A stretch of 64,000 nt of DNA, from the NCBI GenBank assembly GCA_018332375.1, contig BOPV01000001.1, forward strand, positions 868,001 through 932,000, written 5' to 3'. The position numbers and the translations under genes are program-made. The notes below the pieces were generated by a model, which worked only from the letters and a program-made list of their open reading frames with translations, was not told where the DNA came from and made no database searches. Below, piece after piece: positions 30,374 through 40,381 of the stretch; within the stretch, counting starts at the first letter, position 1; each line of letters opens with the position of its first letter. The stretch comes from Roseiterribacter gracilis. GTDB lineage: Bacteria; Pseudomonadota; Alphaproteobacteria; BOG-932; Roseiterribacteraceae.

Positions 30374-31405
30374 ATGGCGCCGCGTCTAGATCGCACCAAT
30401 CAGCCGATCATCATCGTCAAGCGTCGCCGCAAGGGAAACCATGCGGGGCATCACGGCGGTGCGTGGAAAGTCGCCTATGCCGACTTCGTGACCGCGATGA
30501 TGGCGTTCTTTCTGCTGCTGTGGTTGCTGAACGTCACGACCTCGTCGCAGAAGCAGGTCATCGCCAACTATTTCGATCCGACCTCGGTCTCGATGGCGAC
30601 CTCGGGTTCGGGCGGCGTGCTGGGCGGACAGTCGATCCTCGAACCCGGTGCGCAGATTTCGAACACGCGTCCGATGGGCACTGCCGTGCCGTTGCCGGGC
30701 CACCCGCTGACGGTGAAAGAAGAGAACGACGTTCCGAGCGAAGAGCCGAACGTCGACAAGGCGCAGTTCGAAAAGTTCGAAGCCGCCAAGAAAGAAGCCG
30801 AAAAAGAAGACCGCAAGTTCAAGGAAGCCGAAGCCGCCATCAAACAGGCGATTCAATCGGTCCCTGACTTGAAGGAAATGCAGCAGAATCTGATCGTCGA
30901 TCAGACGCCAGAAGGTCTGCGCATTCAGATCGTCGACGCCGCCGGCAAGGCGATGTTTCCAGGCGGATCGAGCGAGCCGTACGACTACACGCGCAAGCTT
31001 CTGCAGCAGGTGCAGAACGTCGTCGACAAGCTGCCGAACAAGCTTTCGATCCGCGGCCATACCGACGCGACGCCGTTCCGGTCGGCCGGCGGTTACAACA
31101 ACTGGGATCTGTCGACCGATCGCGCCAATGCCAGCCGCCGCGCGCTCGAATATGCCGGTCTCGATCCCAATCGCGTGATCGACGTGTCGGGTCGTGCCGA
31201 CAAGGATCCGTTGTTTCCGGATCGTCCGCGCGCCGCCGAAAATCGCCGCATCTCGATCATCATGCTGCGCGAAGCGCCCGCGCCGGGTGCAGTCGCACCG
31301 GCTGCGGCGTCTGGTGCTGCCGCTGCGATCCCGCCGGCGCCCGTGCCCGTTCCTGGCGTGCCTGCGAACAAGCAGCCGATCCTGGTCCCTGCACCCCAGC
31401 GTTAA
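30374..31405 (+). CDS. motB: flagellar motor stator protein MotB
   Basis: 343-aa peptidoglycan-anchored stator subunit. The single transmembrane helix AYADFVTAMMAFFLLLWLLN (about residues 34-53) contains the proton-conducting Asp37. A charged linker (about 110-160, Glu/Lys-rich) leads to an OmpA-like peptidoglycan-binding domain at about 190-300 (SIRGHTDATPF, NWDLSTDRANASRRALE, RAAENRRISI). The last 35 residues are Ala/Pro-rich. Operon with motA. Confidence 0.97.
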   Translation: MAPRLDRTNQPIIIVKRRRKGNHAGHHGGAWKVAYADFVTAMMAFFLLLWLLNVTTSSQKQVIANYFDPTSVSMATSGSGGVLGGQSILEPGAQISNTRPMGTAVPLPGHPLTVKEENDVPSEEPNVDKAQFEKFEAAKKEAEKEDRKFKEAEAAIKQAIQSVPDLKEMQQNLIVDQTPEGLRIQIVDAAGKAMFPGGSSEPYDYTRKLLQQVQNVVDKLPNKLSIRGHTDATPFRSAGGYNNWDLSTDRANASRRALEYAGLDPNRVIDVSGRADKDPLFPDRPRAAENRRISIIMLREAPAPGAVAPAAASGAAAAIPPAPVPVPGVPANKQPILVPAPQR

Positions 31406-31480
31406 GTTGGTGGCGGGCGCCGATCGCCCGTTGCTACGAACGCGATCCTCTCCGATGCTGGCGCTCTAGGCGGAGCGTCC

Positions 31481-32209
31481 ATGTCGATCCTGCTGCCCTC
31501 ACTCGCAGGCCTGCACCGGTTTCACCGGTCGATGCCGTTGCCATGCCCGTATCTCGACGGGCAGACCGAGCGGAAGCTGTTTACGCGCCTGGTCGGCGAC
31601 GATTCCGCCGCGCTCAACTCGTCCCTGACCCGCGCCGGCTTTCGCCGCAGCCACGACGTGCTCTATCGCCCGATTTGCACCGCGTGTTCGGCCTGCGTAC
31701 CGGTGCGGCTACTCGCCAAGCAGTTGGCGCCGGGGCGCACGCATCGCCGCACCGAAGCGCGCAACCAGGATCTCGTCGCGCACGAGATGCCGTCGCGTGC
31801 CGATCCCGAACTCTATCGCCTGTTTCTCGCCTACCAGGCCGAGCGCCACCCCGACGGCGATATGGGCCGCATGCGCTGGGCCGAGTTCCGCGCCATGTTG
31901 GAAGAAGGTGCCGATACGGCGCGGCTGCTCTCGTTGCGCGACGCAAGCGGACGATTGGTCGGCGTCATGTTGTTCGACCGCGTCGATGACGGTGCGTCAG
32001 CGGTCTATAGTTTCTACGCGCCGAACGAGCCCGAACGCAGCCTGGGTACGTATCTGATTCTGGCGCTGGCGCGGCGCATCGCGGCCGAGAAACTCGACCA
32101 TCTCTATCTCGGCTATTGGATCCGCGGTGCCGCGAAGATGACGTACAAAATCGCGTTCCATCCGCTCGAGGCGCTGGGCCCGAACGGATGGTCGCCGTTG
32201 GAGCCGTGA
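31481..32209 (+). CDS. bpt: aspartate/glutamate leucyltransferase (arginyltransferase family)
   Basis: N-end-rule aminoacyl-tRNA-protein transferase that adds leucine (or arginine in relatives) to N-terminal Asp/Glu, marking proteins for ClpAP. The 242-aa protein has the ATE N-terminal motif CPYLDGQTERKLFTRL near residues 22-37, YRPICTACSACVPVR near 62-76 and the C-terminal GNAT-like part YSFYAPNEPERSLGTYLIL and YLGYWIRGAAKMTYK. Typical Bpt size. Stands alone after motB. Confidence 0.93.
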   Translation: MSILLPSLAGLHRFHRSMPLPCPYLDGQTERKLFTRLVGDDSAALNSSLTRAGFRRSHDVLYRPICTACSACVPVRLLAKQLAPGRTHRRTEARNQDLVAHEMPSRADPELYRLFLAYQAERHPDGDMGRMRWAEFRAMLEEGADTARLLSLRDASGRLVGVMLFDRVDDGASAVYSFYAPNEPERSLGTYLILALARRIAAEKLDHLYLGYWIRGAAKMTYKIAFHPLEALGPNGWSPLEP

Positions 32210-32228
32210 CCGCTTAGGTCACTGCTCT

Positions 32229-33143
32229 TTAGGTTAGGCGGCCAGCCGACATCCAGCGCCCTGTCGACGGCGCCGTTGCAGGTTCGCGCGCTGCATCTTT
32301 TGCGATCGCTTCCTGCGCAATCGACGTCGCCATCGCGCGCAGCTGTCCCAAATAGGATTCGACGATCTGGCCTTCGGTCAGCGCGCTTGCGATCCAACGC
32401 AGGCTGATCGCACCCAGCAGACGTCCTTCGGCCGCACCGACTGGCACGGCAATGGTCGACTGGTTGGTCGCGCCCAGCTCGTGCACCGCATAGCCTTTGC
32501 GGCGGATCTCTTCGAGCTGCCGGCCAAGCTGGTCGCGCGAACGCACGCCGGTGTCGGCGCCCTTCGGTGCACGCGCGAGAATGTCGATCAACGCGTCGCG
32601 ATGCGTCGCTTCGCAGTAAGCGAGATAGGCAAGGCCAGCGGCGCTGGTCGCCAGCGGCACGGTGATGCCGGGCGTGTATTTGTAGAGCGTCAGCGGGCTG
32701 TCGCGATCGGTGTTGCAGCGGATCAGCATGCCAGTGCCCGACGGCGTCGCCAGCGACAGCGGCCATTTGATTTTCGCCGTCAGCGCTTCAAGCTTGGGCT
32801 TCGCGATATCTCGCACCCAGCTTTCATCGGCGTAGCCGTCGGCCAGCGCACGGACCAGCATCGTCGGGCGATAGCGATCGTCGGCGCTATCGCGCACCGC
32901 ATAGCCACCCGCGACCAAGGTTTCGAGCACGCGGAAGGCGGTCGTCCGGGCCAGGCCGGTGGCACGCGACACTTCGGTGACGGTGGCGCCGTTCTGCATG
33001 TTCAGCACGCGCAGCGCGTCGAGGCTGCGCAACGTGGCGCGGATCGGACGGAAGCTGACCTTGTCGTCGCCACCGTCGAGCTCGTCCTCGTTGGACCGGG
33101 AGCGCTTGCTGCGGTGTCCGTCCGTCGACGACAGATGCGTCAT
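32229..33143 (-). CDS. IclR-family transcriptional regulator
   Basis: About 304 aa with an N-terminal winged helix (LRSLDALRVLNMQNGATVTEVSRATGLARTTAFRVLETLVAGGY, about residues 37-80) and a C-terminal IclR effector domain (PLATSAAGLAYLAY, then ALGAISLRW-like LLGAISLRW near 255). The start at 33143 has GGGGCGGAG upstream; an in-frame TTG at 33176 lies inside a palindrome and is less likely. The first 30 residues are charged and unstructured. It follows parC on the same strand; no obvious catabolic target is adjacent. Effector unknown. Confidence 0.9.
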   Translation of the reverse strand: MTHLSSTDGHRSKRSRSNEDELDGGDDKVSFRPIRATLRSLDALRVLNMQNGATVTEVSRATGLARTTAFRVLETLVAGGYAVRDSADDRYRPTMLVRALADGYADESWVRDIAKPKLEALTAKIKWPLSLATPSGTGMLIRCNTDRDSPLTLYKYTPGITVPLATSAAGLAYLAYCEATHRDALIDILARAPKGADTGVRSRDQLGRQLEEIRRKGYAVHELGATNQSTIAVPVGAAEGRLLGAISLRWIASALTEGQIVESYLGQLRAMATSIAQEAIAKDAAREPATAPSTGRWMSAGRLT

Positions 33144-33166
33144 GTCTCCGCCCCTTGTATCCGAGA

Positions 33167-33176
33167 TTGTATACAA
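33167..33176. promoter_or_regulatory. candidate operator TTGTATACAA upstream of the IclR gene
   Basis: A perfect 10-bp palindrome TTGTATACAA lies 24 nt before the preferred start codon, with a further TTGTAT at 33155-33160. TTGTATACAA-like dyads upstream of GntR and IclR genes are often autoregulatory sites. No experiment or family motif ties it to this protein. Confidence 0.45.
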
Positions 33177-33265
33177 AAGAGGGTTCGTCAGGCGGCCGTC
33201 AACTTAAAGTCCGGACCTTTGCCCTATCCACTGGGTGAACGTGTCGAATCCAGGCTGTCCACGCA

Positions 33266-35506
33266 TCAGCCAAAGCGATTTGTCTTGGGAAATCCGTTGG
33301 GGGGCAGCTTTCCTGCCTGCCCACGCTCACCCACCCAGCCTTTGAGATCGGTCTCGGTCCGGGTCTGTTCGCCTCGTTTCCAGCTCAGGCCCTTCTTGAA
33401 GTTGAAGGCCTTGGCGTCGGCGACCGACTTGGACCCGTGCAGGATGACGCCACGGCCACGCGGCTGTTCGGGGACTTCGTCGATCTTGAAGATCAGCAGC
33501 TTCCGGCTCTCGCCCAGCACCGCGACGTGCGTCGCGTCAGCGGGAACCGGCACCGCGACTTTCGCCTCGTGCGCCGCCGGCACGTCCAGCACCAGCTTGC
33601 CCGCGCGCGTCTGCGCGATGACGTCGTCTTCTTTGACGATAAAGCCGCGCCCGTCATCGCCCGCTACCAGCAAACGCGCACCGGGCTCGTACTTCTTCAT
33701 CATCACGATGTCGGCGTCGTTGCCGAGATCGATCATCAAACGCACCGGTTCGCCGAAGCCGCGTCCGCCGGGCAGCTTGTCGACGCCCAGCGAATAGAAC
33801 CGGCCGTTGGTGCCGAACAGCAGCAGTTTGTCGGTGGTCTCGACATGCTGTTCGAAGCGGGCTTTGTCGCCGTCCTTGTATTTGACCGCCGAGAAGTCGG
33901 TCAGATGTCCTTTGGCGGCGCGGATCCAGCCTTTTGCCGACAACAACACCGACACTGGTTCGCGTTCGATGAAGCTTTCGATTGGAATGTCGCCGATTTC
34001 CGGCGCTGCTTCGATCAAGGTGCGACGCGCACCGAGCTTGGTGTCTTTGCCGAACTTCTTGCGGATTTCACCGACCTGCCAGCGCAGCACGCTCCAGCGC
34101 TTCTTCTCGCTGTCGAGCAGCGCTTGGATTTCGACGCGCTCTTTCGACAGACTGTCATGTTCGCGCTTGATCTCGATTTCATCCAGCTTGCGCAATTGGC
34201 GCAGCCGCATGTTCAAGAACGCTTCGGCCTGCAGATCCGACAGTTTGAACCGCTTCATCAGGACGGCTTTGGGCTCGTCCTCTTCACGGATGATGCGGAT
34301 CACCTCGTCGAGATTGAGATAGGCGATCAGATATCCGCCCAGAATTTCCAGGCGGCGGTTGATCTGATCGAGCCGGTAGTTCGACCGGCGGATGAGAACC
34401 TCGTGGCGATGATCCAGGAAGGCGCGCAGCACCTCCTTCAGGTTCATCACACGCGGTTCGATCCCGCGATCGAGCACGTTCATGTTCAGCGAGAAGCGGA
34501 TCTCCAGATCCGACAAGCGGAACATCTGCTCCATCAGCATCGCTGCATCGACGTTGCGCGATTTTGGTTCGAGCACCAGGCGCACGTCTTCCGCCGACTC
34601 GTCGCGCACGTCTTCGAGCAGCGGCAGCTTCTTGTCCGACAGCAGCTCGGCGATCTTTTCGACCAGGCGCGACTTCTGCACCTGGTACGGCATCTCGGTG
34701 ATGACGATCAGATAGGCGCCCTGCGCCTGTTTCTCGGTCGTCCAGCGCGCACGCACGCGCATCGAACCGCGGCCGGTGCGATAGGCTTCCCGGATTGCGT
34801 CGGGCGATTCAACCAGAATGCCACCGGTTGGAAAATCAGGACCCGGCACTTTCGCGATGATCGCGTCAACGGTGCAATCCGGCTGGTCGATCAGCAATTC
34901 CAGCGCGTCGCACAACTCACCGACATTGTGCGGCGGAATCGACGTCGCCATGCCGACCGCAATGCCCTGCGATCCGTTGGCAAGCAGGTTGGGAAAGTTC
35001 GACGGCAGAACGATCGGCTCTTCGCCTTCGCCGTCATAGGTGGCACGGAAATCGACCGCGTCTTCGTCGATCCCTTCCAGCAGCGCTTCGGCAACCGAGG
35101 TCAGGCGCGCTTCGGTGTAACGCATCGCGGCGGCGTTATCGCCGTCGATATTGCCGAAGTTGCCCTGCCCGTCGACCAGCGGATAGCGCGCGGCGAAATC
35201 CTGCGCCAGGCGCACCATCGCGTCGTACACCGCGGTGTCGCCGTGCGGGTGGAATTTACCGATGACGTCGCCGACGACGCGCGCCGACTTTTTCGGCGGC
35301 GTGGTCGGGCCCAACGACAGAATGCGCATCGCGTGCAGAATGCGGCGATGAACCGGCTTCAGCCCGTCGCGCACATCCGGCAGCGAACGTGCCGTGATCG
35401 TCGACAAGGCATAGGCGAGATAGCGCTCGGACAGGATGTCGCCGAGCGGCTGTTCCACGATCGCAGAGATGTCGGCGGGCGGAGGTGTTTTGGTCTTCTT
35501 AGTCAC
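33266..35506 (-). CDS. parC: DNA topoisomerase IV subunit A
   Basis: 746-aa decatenating type II topoisomerase subunit. The N-terminal breakage domain has the active-site Tyr130 in [11 protein letters not shown], and the quinolone-determining segment reads [19 protein letters not shown] with Thr91 and Asp95 at the positions equivalent to E. coli ParC Ser80 and Glu84. The C-terminal beta-pinwheel region (from about residue 500) is short, as in ParC rather than GyrA. GTG start at 35506 overlaps the recO stop (GTGA). It ends the rel-to-parC run. Confidence 0.95.
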   Translation of the reverse strand: MTKKTKTPPPADISAIVEQPLGDILSERYLAYALSTITARSLPDVRDGLKPVHRRILHAMRILSLGPTTPPKKSARVVGDVIGKFHPHGDTAVYDAMVRLAQDFAARYPLVDGQGNFGNIDGDNAAAMRYTEARLTSVAEALLEGIDEDAVDFRATYDGEGEEPIVLPSNFPNLLANGSQGIAVGMATSIPPHNVGELCDALELLIDQPDCTVDAIIAKVPGPDFPTGGILVESPDAIREAYRTGRGSMRVRARWTTEKQAQGAYLIVITEMPYQVQKSRLVEKIAELLSDKKLPLLEDVRDESAEDVRLVLEPKSRNVDAAMLMEQMFRLSDLEIRFSLNMNVLDRGIEPRVMNLKEVLRAFLDHRHEVLIRRSNYRLDQINRRLEILGGYLIAYLNLDEVIRIIREEDEPKAVLMKRFKLSDLQAEAFLNMRLRQLRKLDEIEIKREHDSLSKERVEIQALLDSEKKRWSVLRWQVGEIRKKFGKDTKLGARRTLIEAAPEIGDIPIESFIEREPVSVLLSAKGWIRAAKGHLTDFSAVKYKDGDKARFEQHVETTDKLLLFGTNGRFYSLGVDKLPGGRGFGEPVRLMIDLGNDADIVMMKKYEPGARLLVAGDDGRGFIVKEDDVIAQTRAGKLVLDVPAAHEAKVAVPVPADATHVAVLGESRKLLIFKIDEVPEQPRGRGVILHGSKSVADAKAFNFKKGLSWKRGEQTRTETDLKGWVGERGQAGKLPPNGFPKTNRFG

Positions 35507-36246
35507 GGCATTCCTGTAGCCGGATTCGCGGCGTGTCGCCGATAGGACTCGATGAAGCGCTCTCGCGCCGCAGGTAGCGGCGCATGGGTGGCCGCGAACA
35601 GCGACCGGGCCAGGAAATGGCCAGAAAGCGCCAGCCCGTCGACGATGGCGGCCGGATCGCCCGGACCGGTCCCGATCAGAAAGCCAGGCAACGGCAGCAG
35701 ACGATCGCGAAACGGCGCCGCAGCGCCCTCGGAAACCGCCCGGCCCGTGCGCGGACTAACATGAGTCAGGCCTTCACGGGCCCCCGTCGCGGCGCAGCGA
35801 TCAAGCTCAAGCCCGAATCCTAGCGCCGCCAGCAAGCCCAGCTCGAACGCGACATAGCCCGCATCCCAGGCCTCGCCCGGCAGCGCAGCCAGCCAGGCGG
35901 AAAATCCGTGAAAAGCCGGCTCGTGCGGTTCGCGTTCGGGCATAGCCGCGGCGATGACCGCACAGGCCGATTGCAGTGCTGCCAGCCGCAACGGCTCGTC
36001 GAGTACTTTCGCGGCGTGGCTTTCGACCAGTTCGAGATTGTAGGTGCCGAGATGTTCGGACAGACGCGCGCGCCATTTCGCCGAAACGCGATTGCCCGGT
36101 TGCAACACGCCGCGACCGCGCGTCCCGGCTCCGCCCTGAACCAACCCCGCATGCAAACCGTGCTCGCGCGTCAGCAGCCGCGCGACGACACTGGTCTCAC
36201 CATGCGCGCGTGCCTCGAGCACAATCGCGTCGTCGAGCCATTCCAT
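35503..36246 (-). CDS. recO: DNA repair protein RecO
   Basis: 247-aa recombination mediator that anneals SSB-coated strands and loads RecA with RecR. The OB-fold N-terminus ([37 protein letters not shown]) starts at residue 3, and the helical C-terminal part has a RecO-type [21 protein letters not shown] segment; only one Cys of the zinc motif is obvious. The ATG at 36246 begins one base after the GST stop. Codes for the standard length. Confidence 0.93.
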   Translation of the reverse strand: MEWLDDAIVLEARAHGETSVVARLLTREHGLHAGLVQGGAGTRGRGVLQPGNRVSAKWRARLSEHLGTYNLELVESHAAKVLDEPLRLAALQSACAVIAAAMPEREPHEPAFHGFSAWLAALPGEAWDAGYVAFELGLLAALGFGLELDRCAATGAREGLTHVSPRTGRAVSEGAAAPFRDRLLPLPGFLIGTGPGDPAAIVDGLALSGHFLARSLFAATHAPLPAARERFIESYRRHAANPATGMP

Positions 36247-36247
36247 C

Positions 36248-36883
36248 TCAGAAGAACGGTTCGGCGATGCCCTCGATCTCGTAGACCTTCTGCGTCGCGG
36301 GCCGCGCCATGACGCGATCGAGCAGACGGCGAAGATTCGGCAGATCGCGGGCGCGCCGCGGCATGTTGCGCGTCCAGCGCGACAACATGAACGCATAGAG
36401 ATCGACCGCGGTGATGCGGTCACCGACCAACCAATCACGGTCGCGCAAACGTTCGTCGAGTATCGCGTACCGCGGCATCAAACGGTCGAGCATCGTCATC
36501 TTGTACTGTTCGGCGTTTTCGGCCGGAACGTAGCGATCGGGATAAAACCAGCCGATCAAATCAGGCTGCACCGTGTTGGTGAGCCAGATCATCCATTTGT
36601 AAAACTCGCCGCGCTGCTTGGTTCCCACGTCGGGCGCAAACCCGGCTTCGGGATGCAGGTCGCACAGATAGGTGCAGATCGCAGCCGCTTCCCACAGAAT
36701 CATCCCATCATGCTCGAACGCCGGAATGAGCCCGTTCGGGTTCAGCTTCGTATACGCCTCGTTGCGATGTTCGCCCTTCTGGGTGTCGACGCGGCGCAAC
36801 TCAAATTCGACGCCGAGTTCGCGCAGCAGCATGTGCGGCGCCATCGCCGCGGTCGACGGCGAATAATAGAGCGCGTACGTCAT
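36248..36883 (-). CDS. glutathione S-transferase family protein
   Basis: 211-aa cytosolic GST. The thioredoxin-like N-terminal domain (about 1-78) contains YALYYSPSTAAMAPHMLLRELGVEFELRRVD with Ser as the likely glutathione-activating residue, and NPNGLIPAFEHDGMILWEAAAICTYL with the cis-Pro and glutathione-contact Glu/Ala. The C-terminal helical domain follows (WLVGDRITAVDLYAFMLSRW). It sits between era and recO, coupled by ATGA to era and one base from recO. Unusual insertion in a conserved cluster; substrate unknown. Confidence 0.93.
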   Translation of the reverse strand: MTYALYYSPSTAAMAPHMLLRELGVEFELRRVDTQKGEHRNEAYTKLNPNGLIPAFEHDGMILWEAAAICTYLCDLHPEAGFAPDVGTKQRGEFYKWMIWLTNTVQPDLIGWFYPDRYVPAENAEQYKMTMLDRLMPRYAILDERLRDRDWLVGDRITAVDLYAFMLSRWTRNMPRRARDLPNLRRLLDRVMARPATQKVYEIEGIAEPFF

Positions 36884-37791
36884 CGATCCTTGAGTCCCCA
36901 TGTCTCCAGATATTCGCGGTCGGTGGACCAGTTTTCCCGGACCTTTACGAACAACACCAGATGCACGGTGCGGCCAAGCAGGCGCGTAAGTTCGGCGCGC
37001 GAGGCAGCACCGATTTCTTTGATCCGGCTGCCGCCTTTGCCCAACACGATCGCCTTCTGGCTCGAACGTTCGACCGTAATCGCCTGGCTGATCTTCACAC
37101 TGCCGTTTTCGAACTCTTCCCAGACTTCGGTTTCGACCGTCGATGCGTACGGCAATTCGTGATCAAGTTGGTGATAGAGCTGTTCGCGCGTCACTTCGGC
37201 GGCAAGCAAACGTTGCGGCAGGTCGGACAGCTGGTCATCCGGAAACAGCCACGGCCCAGCCGGCACGCGCGCGGCAAATTCCTGCTTCAATGCGTCCAGC
37301 CCGTCGCCGGTGACCGACGAGACCATGAAGGTCGCGTCGAAGGTGAAGCGTTCATTCAGCTCGGCAATGCGCGGCAGCAGCTTGGCCGGCGTCACCTTGT
37401 CGATCTGCGTCAGCACCAGCACGGCGTTGCGGTTGGCTTCTTTCAAGCGCTCCAGGATCGACCAGGTATCGCGACCGACACGTTCGCGCGACGCATCCAT
37501 CAACACCGCGATCAGATCCGCGTCGTCGGCCTGACTCCAGGCGGTGCGAACCATCGCTTCGTCGAGGCTGCGACGCGGCGCAAAAATGCCCGGCGTGTCG
37601 ACGTAGAGAATCTGCGACCCGCCCTCGATGGCGATCCCCAGCACGCGGCTGCGCGTCGTCTGCGCTTTCGGACTGACGATCGCGACTTTGGCGCCGACCA
37701 GCGCATTGAGCAGCGTTGATTTGCCCGCGTTCGGTGCACCGATCAGCGCGACATAGCCGCAGCGTGTATCCGCGGCTTGGTTCGATGTCAT
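36880..37791 (-). CDS. era: GTPase Era
   Basis: 303-aa Ras-like GTPase needed for 16S rRNA maturation and 30S assembly. G1 is GAPNAGKSTLLNALVG at about residues 18-33, G3 DTPGIF near 65, G4 TQID near 128, and a C-terminal KH domain contains ITVERSSQKAIVLGKGGSRIKEIG near 238-261. ATG at 37791 overlaps the rnc stop (ATGA). rnc-era is a deeply conserved pair. Confidence 0.97.
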   Translation of the reverse strand: MTSNQAADTRCGYVALIGAPNAGKSTLLNALVGAKVAIVSPKAQTTRSRVLGIAIEGGSQILYVDTPGIFAPRRSLDEAMVRTAWSQADDADLIAVLMDASRERVGRDTWSILERLKEANRNAVLVLTQIDKVTPAKLLPRIAELNERFTFDATFMVSSVTGDGLDALKQEFAARVPAGPWLFPDDQLSDLPQRLLAAEVTREQLYHQLDHELPYASTVETEVWEEFENGSVKISQAITVERSSQKAIVLGKGGSRIKEIGAASRAELTRLLGRTVHLVLFVKVRENWSTDREYLETWGLKDR

Positions 37792-38468
37792 GATCCGATC
37801 ACGTCCAGCAGCTTTTGCGCCGCAAGTTTTTCTGCCGCGCGCTTCGACGGCGCTTCGGCGGTTGCGGGTTCAAGTCCTTCGACAAAGACACGCACCGTGA
37901 AGACCGGATCGTGATCCGGTCCCTTCTGGTGCATAACTTCATAGACAGGCAATTTCTTGCCGCGCGCCTGCGCCCATTCCTGCAGGCTGGTTTTTGCGTC
38001 CTGCGGTGCTTCTGACATCGCCTCGACGAGATCGCCCCAGGCTTGTTCGATGAAGCGACGCGCGACGGCGAGACCACCGTCGAGATACAGCGCACCGATC
38101 ACTGCTTCCATCGCGTCGGCGAGAATGCCGGGATTGGCGCGGCCACCCTGCTCTTCTTCGCCCGACGACAATTTCAGATCGGTGGCGAGCTCGATGCGGC
38201 CTGCGATCACCGCCAGCGTGTTCTTCTGCACCAGCACCGCATGGCGCTTGGCTACCTGGCCTTCCGGCGCATCCGGAAATCCATCCAGCACCAGATCGGC
38301 AACGACAAGACCAAGAACCCGATCGCCGAGAAACTCGAGCCGTTCGTTGTCGTTGCCGCCGCTCTGTCGCGCGTAGCTCGAATGGGTGAGCGCGCGTTCC
38401 AGCGTCTGCGGTCGCGCGAAACGATGCATCAGACGCCGTTCCAGCGCGTCGAAGTCGCGGGCGCTCAT
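37788..38468 (-). CDS. rnc: ribonuclease III
   Basis: 226-aa double-stranded-RNA endonuclease. The signature NERLEFLGDRVLGLVVADL is at about residues 40-58, with a second acidic cluster in ILADAMEAVIGALYLDGG near 112-129, and a dsRNA-binding domain at about 155-222 (SLQEWAQARGKKLPVYEV, PSKRAAEKLAAQKLLDVI). Its ATG begins one base after the lepB stop and its stop overlaps era. Confidence 0.97.
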   Translation of the reverse strand: MSARDFDALERRLMHRFARPQTLERALTHSSYARQSGGNDNERLEFLGDRVLGLVVADLVLDGFPDAPEGQVAKRHAVLVQKNTLAVIAGRIELATDLKLSSGEEEQGGRANPGILADAMEAVIGALYLDGGLAVARRFIEQAWGDLVEAMSEAPQDAKTSLQEWAQARGKKLPVYEVMHQKGPDHDPVFTVRVFVEGLEPATAEAPSKRAAEKLAAQKLLDVIGS

Positions 38469-38469
38469 G

Positions 38470-39240
38470 TCAGCGGATCAACATGAACAGGCGCGACCAG
38501 CGGATTGATGTCGGCCATTTCCACAGTTCCCAGAAATGCGTGTCTTCATCGAGCGAGAACCAGACGATCTCGGCACGTCCGATGAGGTTTTCTTCGGGCA
38601 CCAATCCAACTTGCGGCGTGCGGCTGTCCTGGCTGTTGTCGCGATTGTCGCCCATGAAAAAGTAATTGCCGTCCGGCACCGAATATTCGCCGGTCGTGTC
38701 CCATTGGCCGGCATCGCCGTTTCGCTCGATGATGCGATGGGTGACGCTCGCCGATCCGAGGCTGGATGGCAGGATTTCTTCGTACTGGATTTCGCTGACG
38801 CTACGGCCCCAATTGGTCTTCGTCACGTAGGGCTCAATCTCGCGGCGCTCGACCTGCTTGCCGTTGATCCACAGACGACCCTGCAGCATCTGCACCTTGT
38901 CGCCCGGCAGACCGATCAGACGTTTGATATAGACGACGCCGTCGACCTGGTTGCGGAACACGATGATGTCGCCACGCTTGGGCGTCGACGCCAGGATACG
39001 GCCCTTGAACAAGGGCGCGCCGAACGCGATCGTTTTCGCCGAATAGCCGTAGCTGAATTTGGTGACGAACAGATAGTCGCCGACCAGCAAGGTCGGGATC
39101 AGCGAGCCGGACGGGATGTTGAACGGTTCGACCACGAAGGTGCGAATGCCGAACGCGATCAGAAGCGCATAGACCAGTGTGCGCGCCGTCTCGCCGATGC
39201 CCGTGCTTTTGGTTCTTGTCATCGTATCGGCGTCTCTCAT
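38470..39240 (-). CDS. lepB: signal peptidase I
   Basis: 256-aa membrane-bound peptidase that removes Sec/Tat signal peptides. One N-terminal transmembrane helix (about residues 17-33) precedes the catalytic Ser46 in [15 protein letters not shown], Lys106 in [11 protein letters not shown], and box [12 protein letters not shown] near 210. Leu replaces the usual Met after the catalytic Ser. The ATG at 39240 overlaps the acpS stop (ATGA); a second ATG at 39222 with GAGACG upstream is an alternative. Confidence 0.96.
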   Translation of the reverse strand: MRDADTMTRTKSTGIGETARTLVYALLIAFGIRTFVVEPFNIPSGSLIPTLLVGDYLFVTKFSYGYSAKTIAFGAPLFKGRILASTPKRGDIIVFRNQVDGVVYIKRLIGLPGDKVQMLQGRLWINGKQVERREIEPYVTKTNWGRSVSEIQYEEILPSSLGSASVTHRIIERNGDAGQWDTTGEYSVPDGNYFFMGDNRDNSQDSRTPQVGLVPEENLIGRAEIVWFSLDEDTHFWELWKWPTSIRWSRLFMLIR

Positions 39241-39650
39241 TCCGCGGGTCGCGCTTCGATAATCACCATCGCTTCTGCGATTGGCGGCTCGTCGGTCAAT
39301 GTTAGAAGGATTGCGGCGGTCATACCGGCGGGCGTAATCGCTCGCAAGCGTTCGGCAGCACCGCCGGTGAGGTTCAAGGTCGGCTGGCCGCTCGGCAAGT
39401 TGACTACGCCCATGTCGCGCCAAAACACGCCACGACGCAGTCCGGTACCCAGCGCCTTGGCGCACGCTTCTTTGGCTGCAAAGCGACGTGCATAGGTCGC
39501 AGCCAGCGCGCCCGGCGCACCAGCACGGCGTTCGGCCTTGGCGCGTTCGGCCGGCGTAAAAACCCGGTCGAGAAAACGGTCGCCAAAGCGCGCGATGGTT
39601 TTCTCAATCCGGCGGATGTCGCAGAGATCCGATCCCAGCCCGATAATCAT
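39237..39650 (-). CDS. acpS: holo-[acyl-carrier-protein] synthase
   Basis: Transfers 4'-phosphopantetheine from CoA to acyl carrier protein. The 137-aa protein starts [16 protein letters not shown] with the Mg2+ Asp, and has [17 protein letters not shown] near residues 55-71 with the second metal Glu. The standard AcpS length and the pdxJ-acpS-lepB order support it. ATG at 39650 overlaps the pdxJ stop by 4 nt. Confidence 0.96.
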   Translation of the reverse strand: MIIGLGSDLCDIRRIEKTIARFGDRFLDRVFTPAERAKAERRAGAPGALAATYARRFAAKEACAKALGTGLRRGVFWRDMGVVNLPSGQPTLNLTGGAAERLRAITPAGMTAAILLTLTDEPPIAEAMVIIEARPAE

Positions 39651-40381
39651 TGGACTGCCTGTTCGCGCGCGGCACGCATCAGCGCCTTCATCTGGCGCAC
39701 CGACGCATCCAGACCCTCAAACAAAGCCGCGCCGATCAGAAAGTGCCCGATATTCAGCTCGTGCAGTTCGGGAATGGCCGCAACGCGACCGACATTGTCA
39801 TAGCTGAGCCCGTGCCCGGCATGGACCTCCAACCCGATCGAAGCGGCGAAGCGTGCGCCTTCAATCAGGCGCGCCAGCTCGTCGGTCGGATCTTCGGCTT
39901 CGGCATAGGCGCCGGTATGGAGTTCAACCACCGGCGCACCCGCCGCGACCGAAGCCTCCAGCTGTCGCGGGTCGGCCGCGACGAACATGGACACGCGAAT
40001 GCCGGCATCGACCAGTTCGCGCACGAACGGCGTCAGCACGGTCAATTGTCCGGCAACGTCGAGCCCACCTTCGGTCGTACGTTCTTCGCGCCGTTCGGGC
40101 ACCAAACAGACGGCGTGCGGTTTCAGCGACAGCGCGATGCGGCGCATTTCGTCAGTCGCCGCCATTTCAAAGTTGAGCGGCAACGCAACTTCGTCTTTCA
40201 GGCGGCGAACATCGTCGTCGCGAATATGGCGACGGTCTTCGCGCAGATGCGCGGTAATGCCGTCCGCGCCAGCCAGCCGCGCCATGTGTGCCGCAGACAC
40301 CGGATCCGGATGCGAACCGCCGCGTGCGTTGCGAACGGTCGCAACGTGATCGACGTTGATGCCTAGTCGAAGATGGGTCAC
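39647..40381 (-). CDS. pdxJ: pyridoxine 5'-phosphate synthase
   Basis: Final ring-closing step of DXP-dependent vitamin B6 synthesis. The 244-aa TIM barrel has [26 protein letters not shown] at about residues 6-31, [14 protein letters not shown] near 40-53, NFEMAAT and [14 protein letters not shown] near 191. GTG at 40381 overlaps the rel stop (GTGA). Confidence 0.97.
   Translation of the reverse strand: MTHLRLGINVDHVATVRNARGGSHPDPVSAAHMARLAGADGITAHLREDRRHIRDDDVRRLKDEVALPLNFEMAATDEMRRIALSLKPHAVCLVPERREERTTEGGLDVAGQLTVLTPFVRELVDAGIRVSMFVAADPRQLEASVAAGAPVVELHTGAYAEAEDPTDELARLIEGARFAASIGLEVHAGHGLSYDNVGRVAAIPELHELNIGHFLIGAALFEGLDASVRQMKALMRAAREQAVQ

Noticed and set aside
32206..32222. Short hairpin GTGACC/GGTCAC between bpt and the IclR gene
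   Set aside because: Only a 6-bp stem, includes the bpt stop codon and lacks a T-run; too weak to call a terminator.
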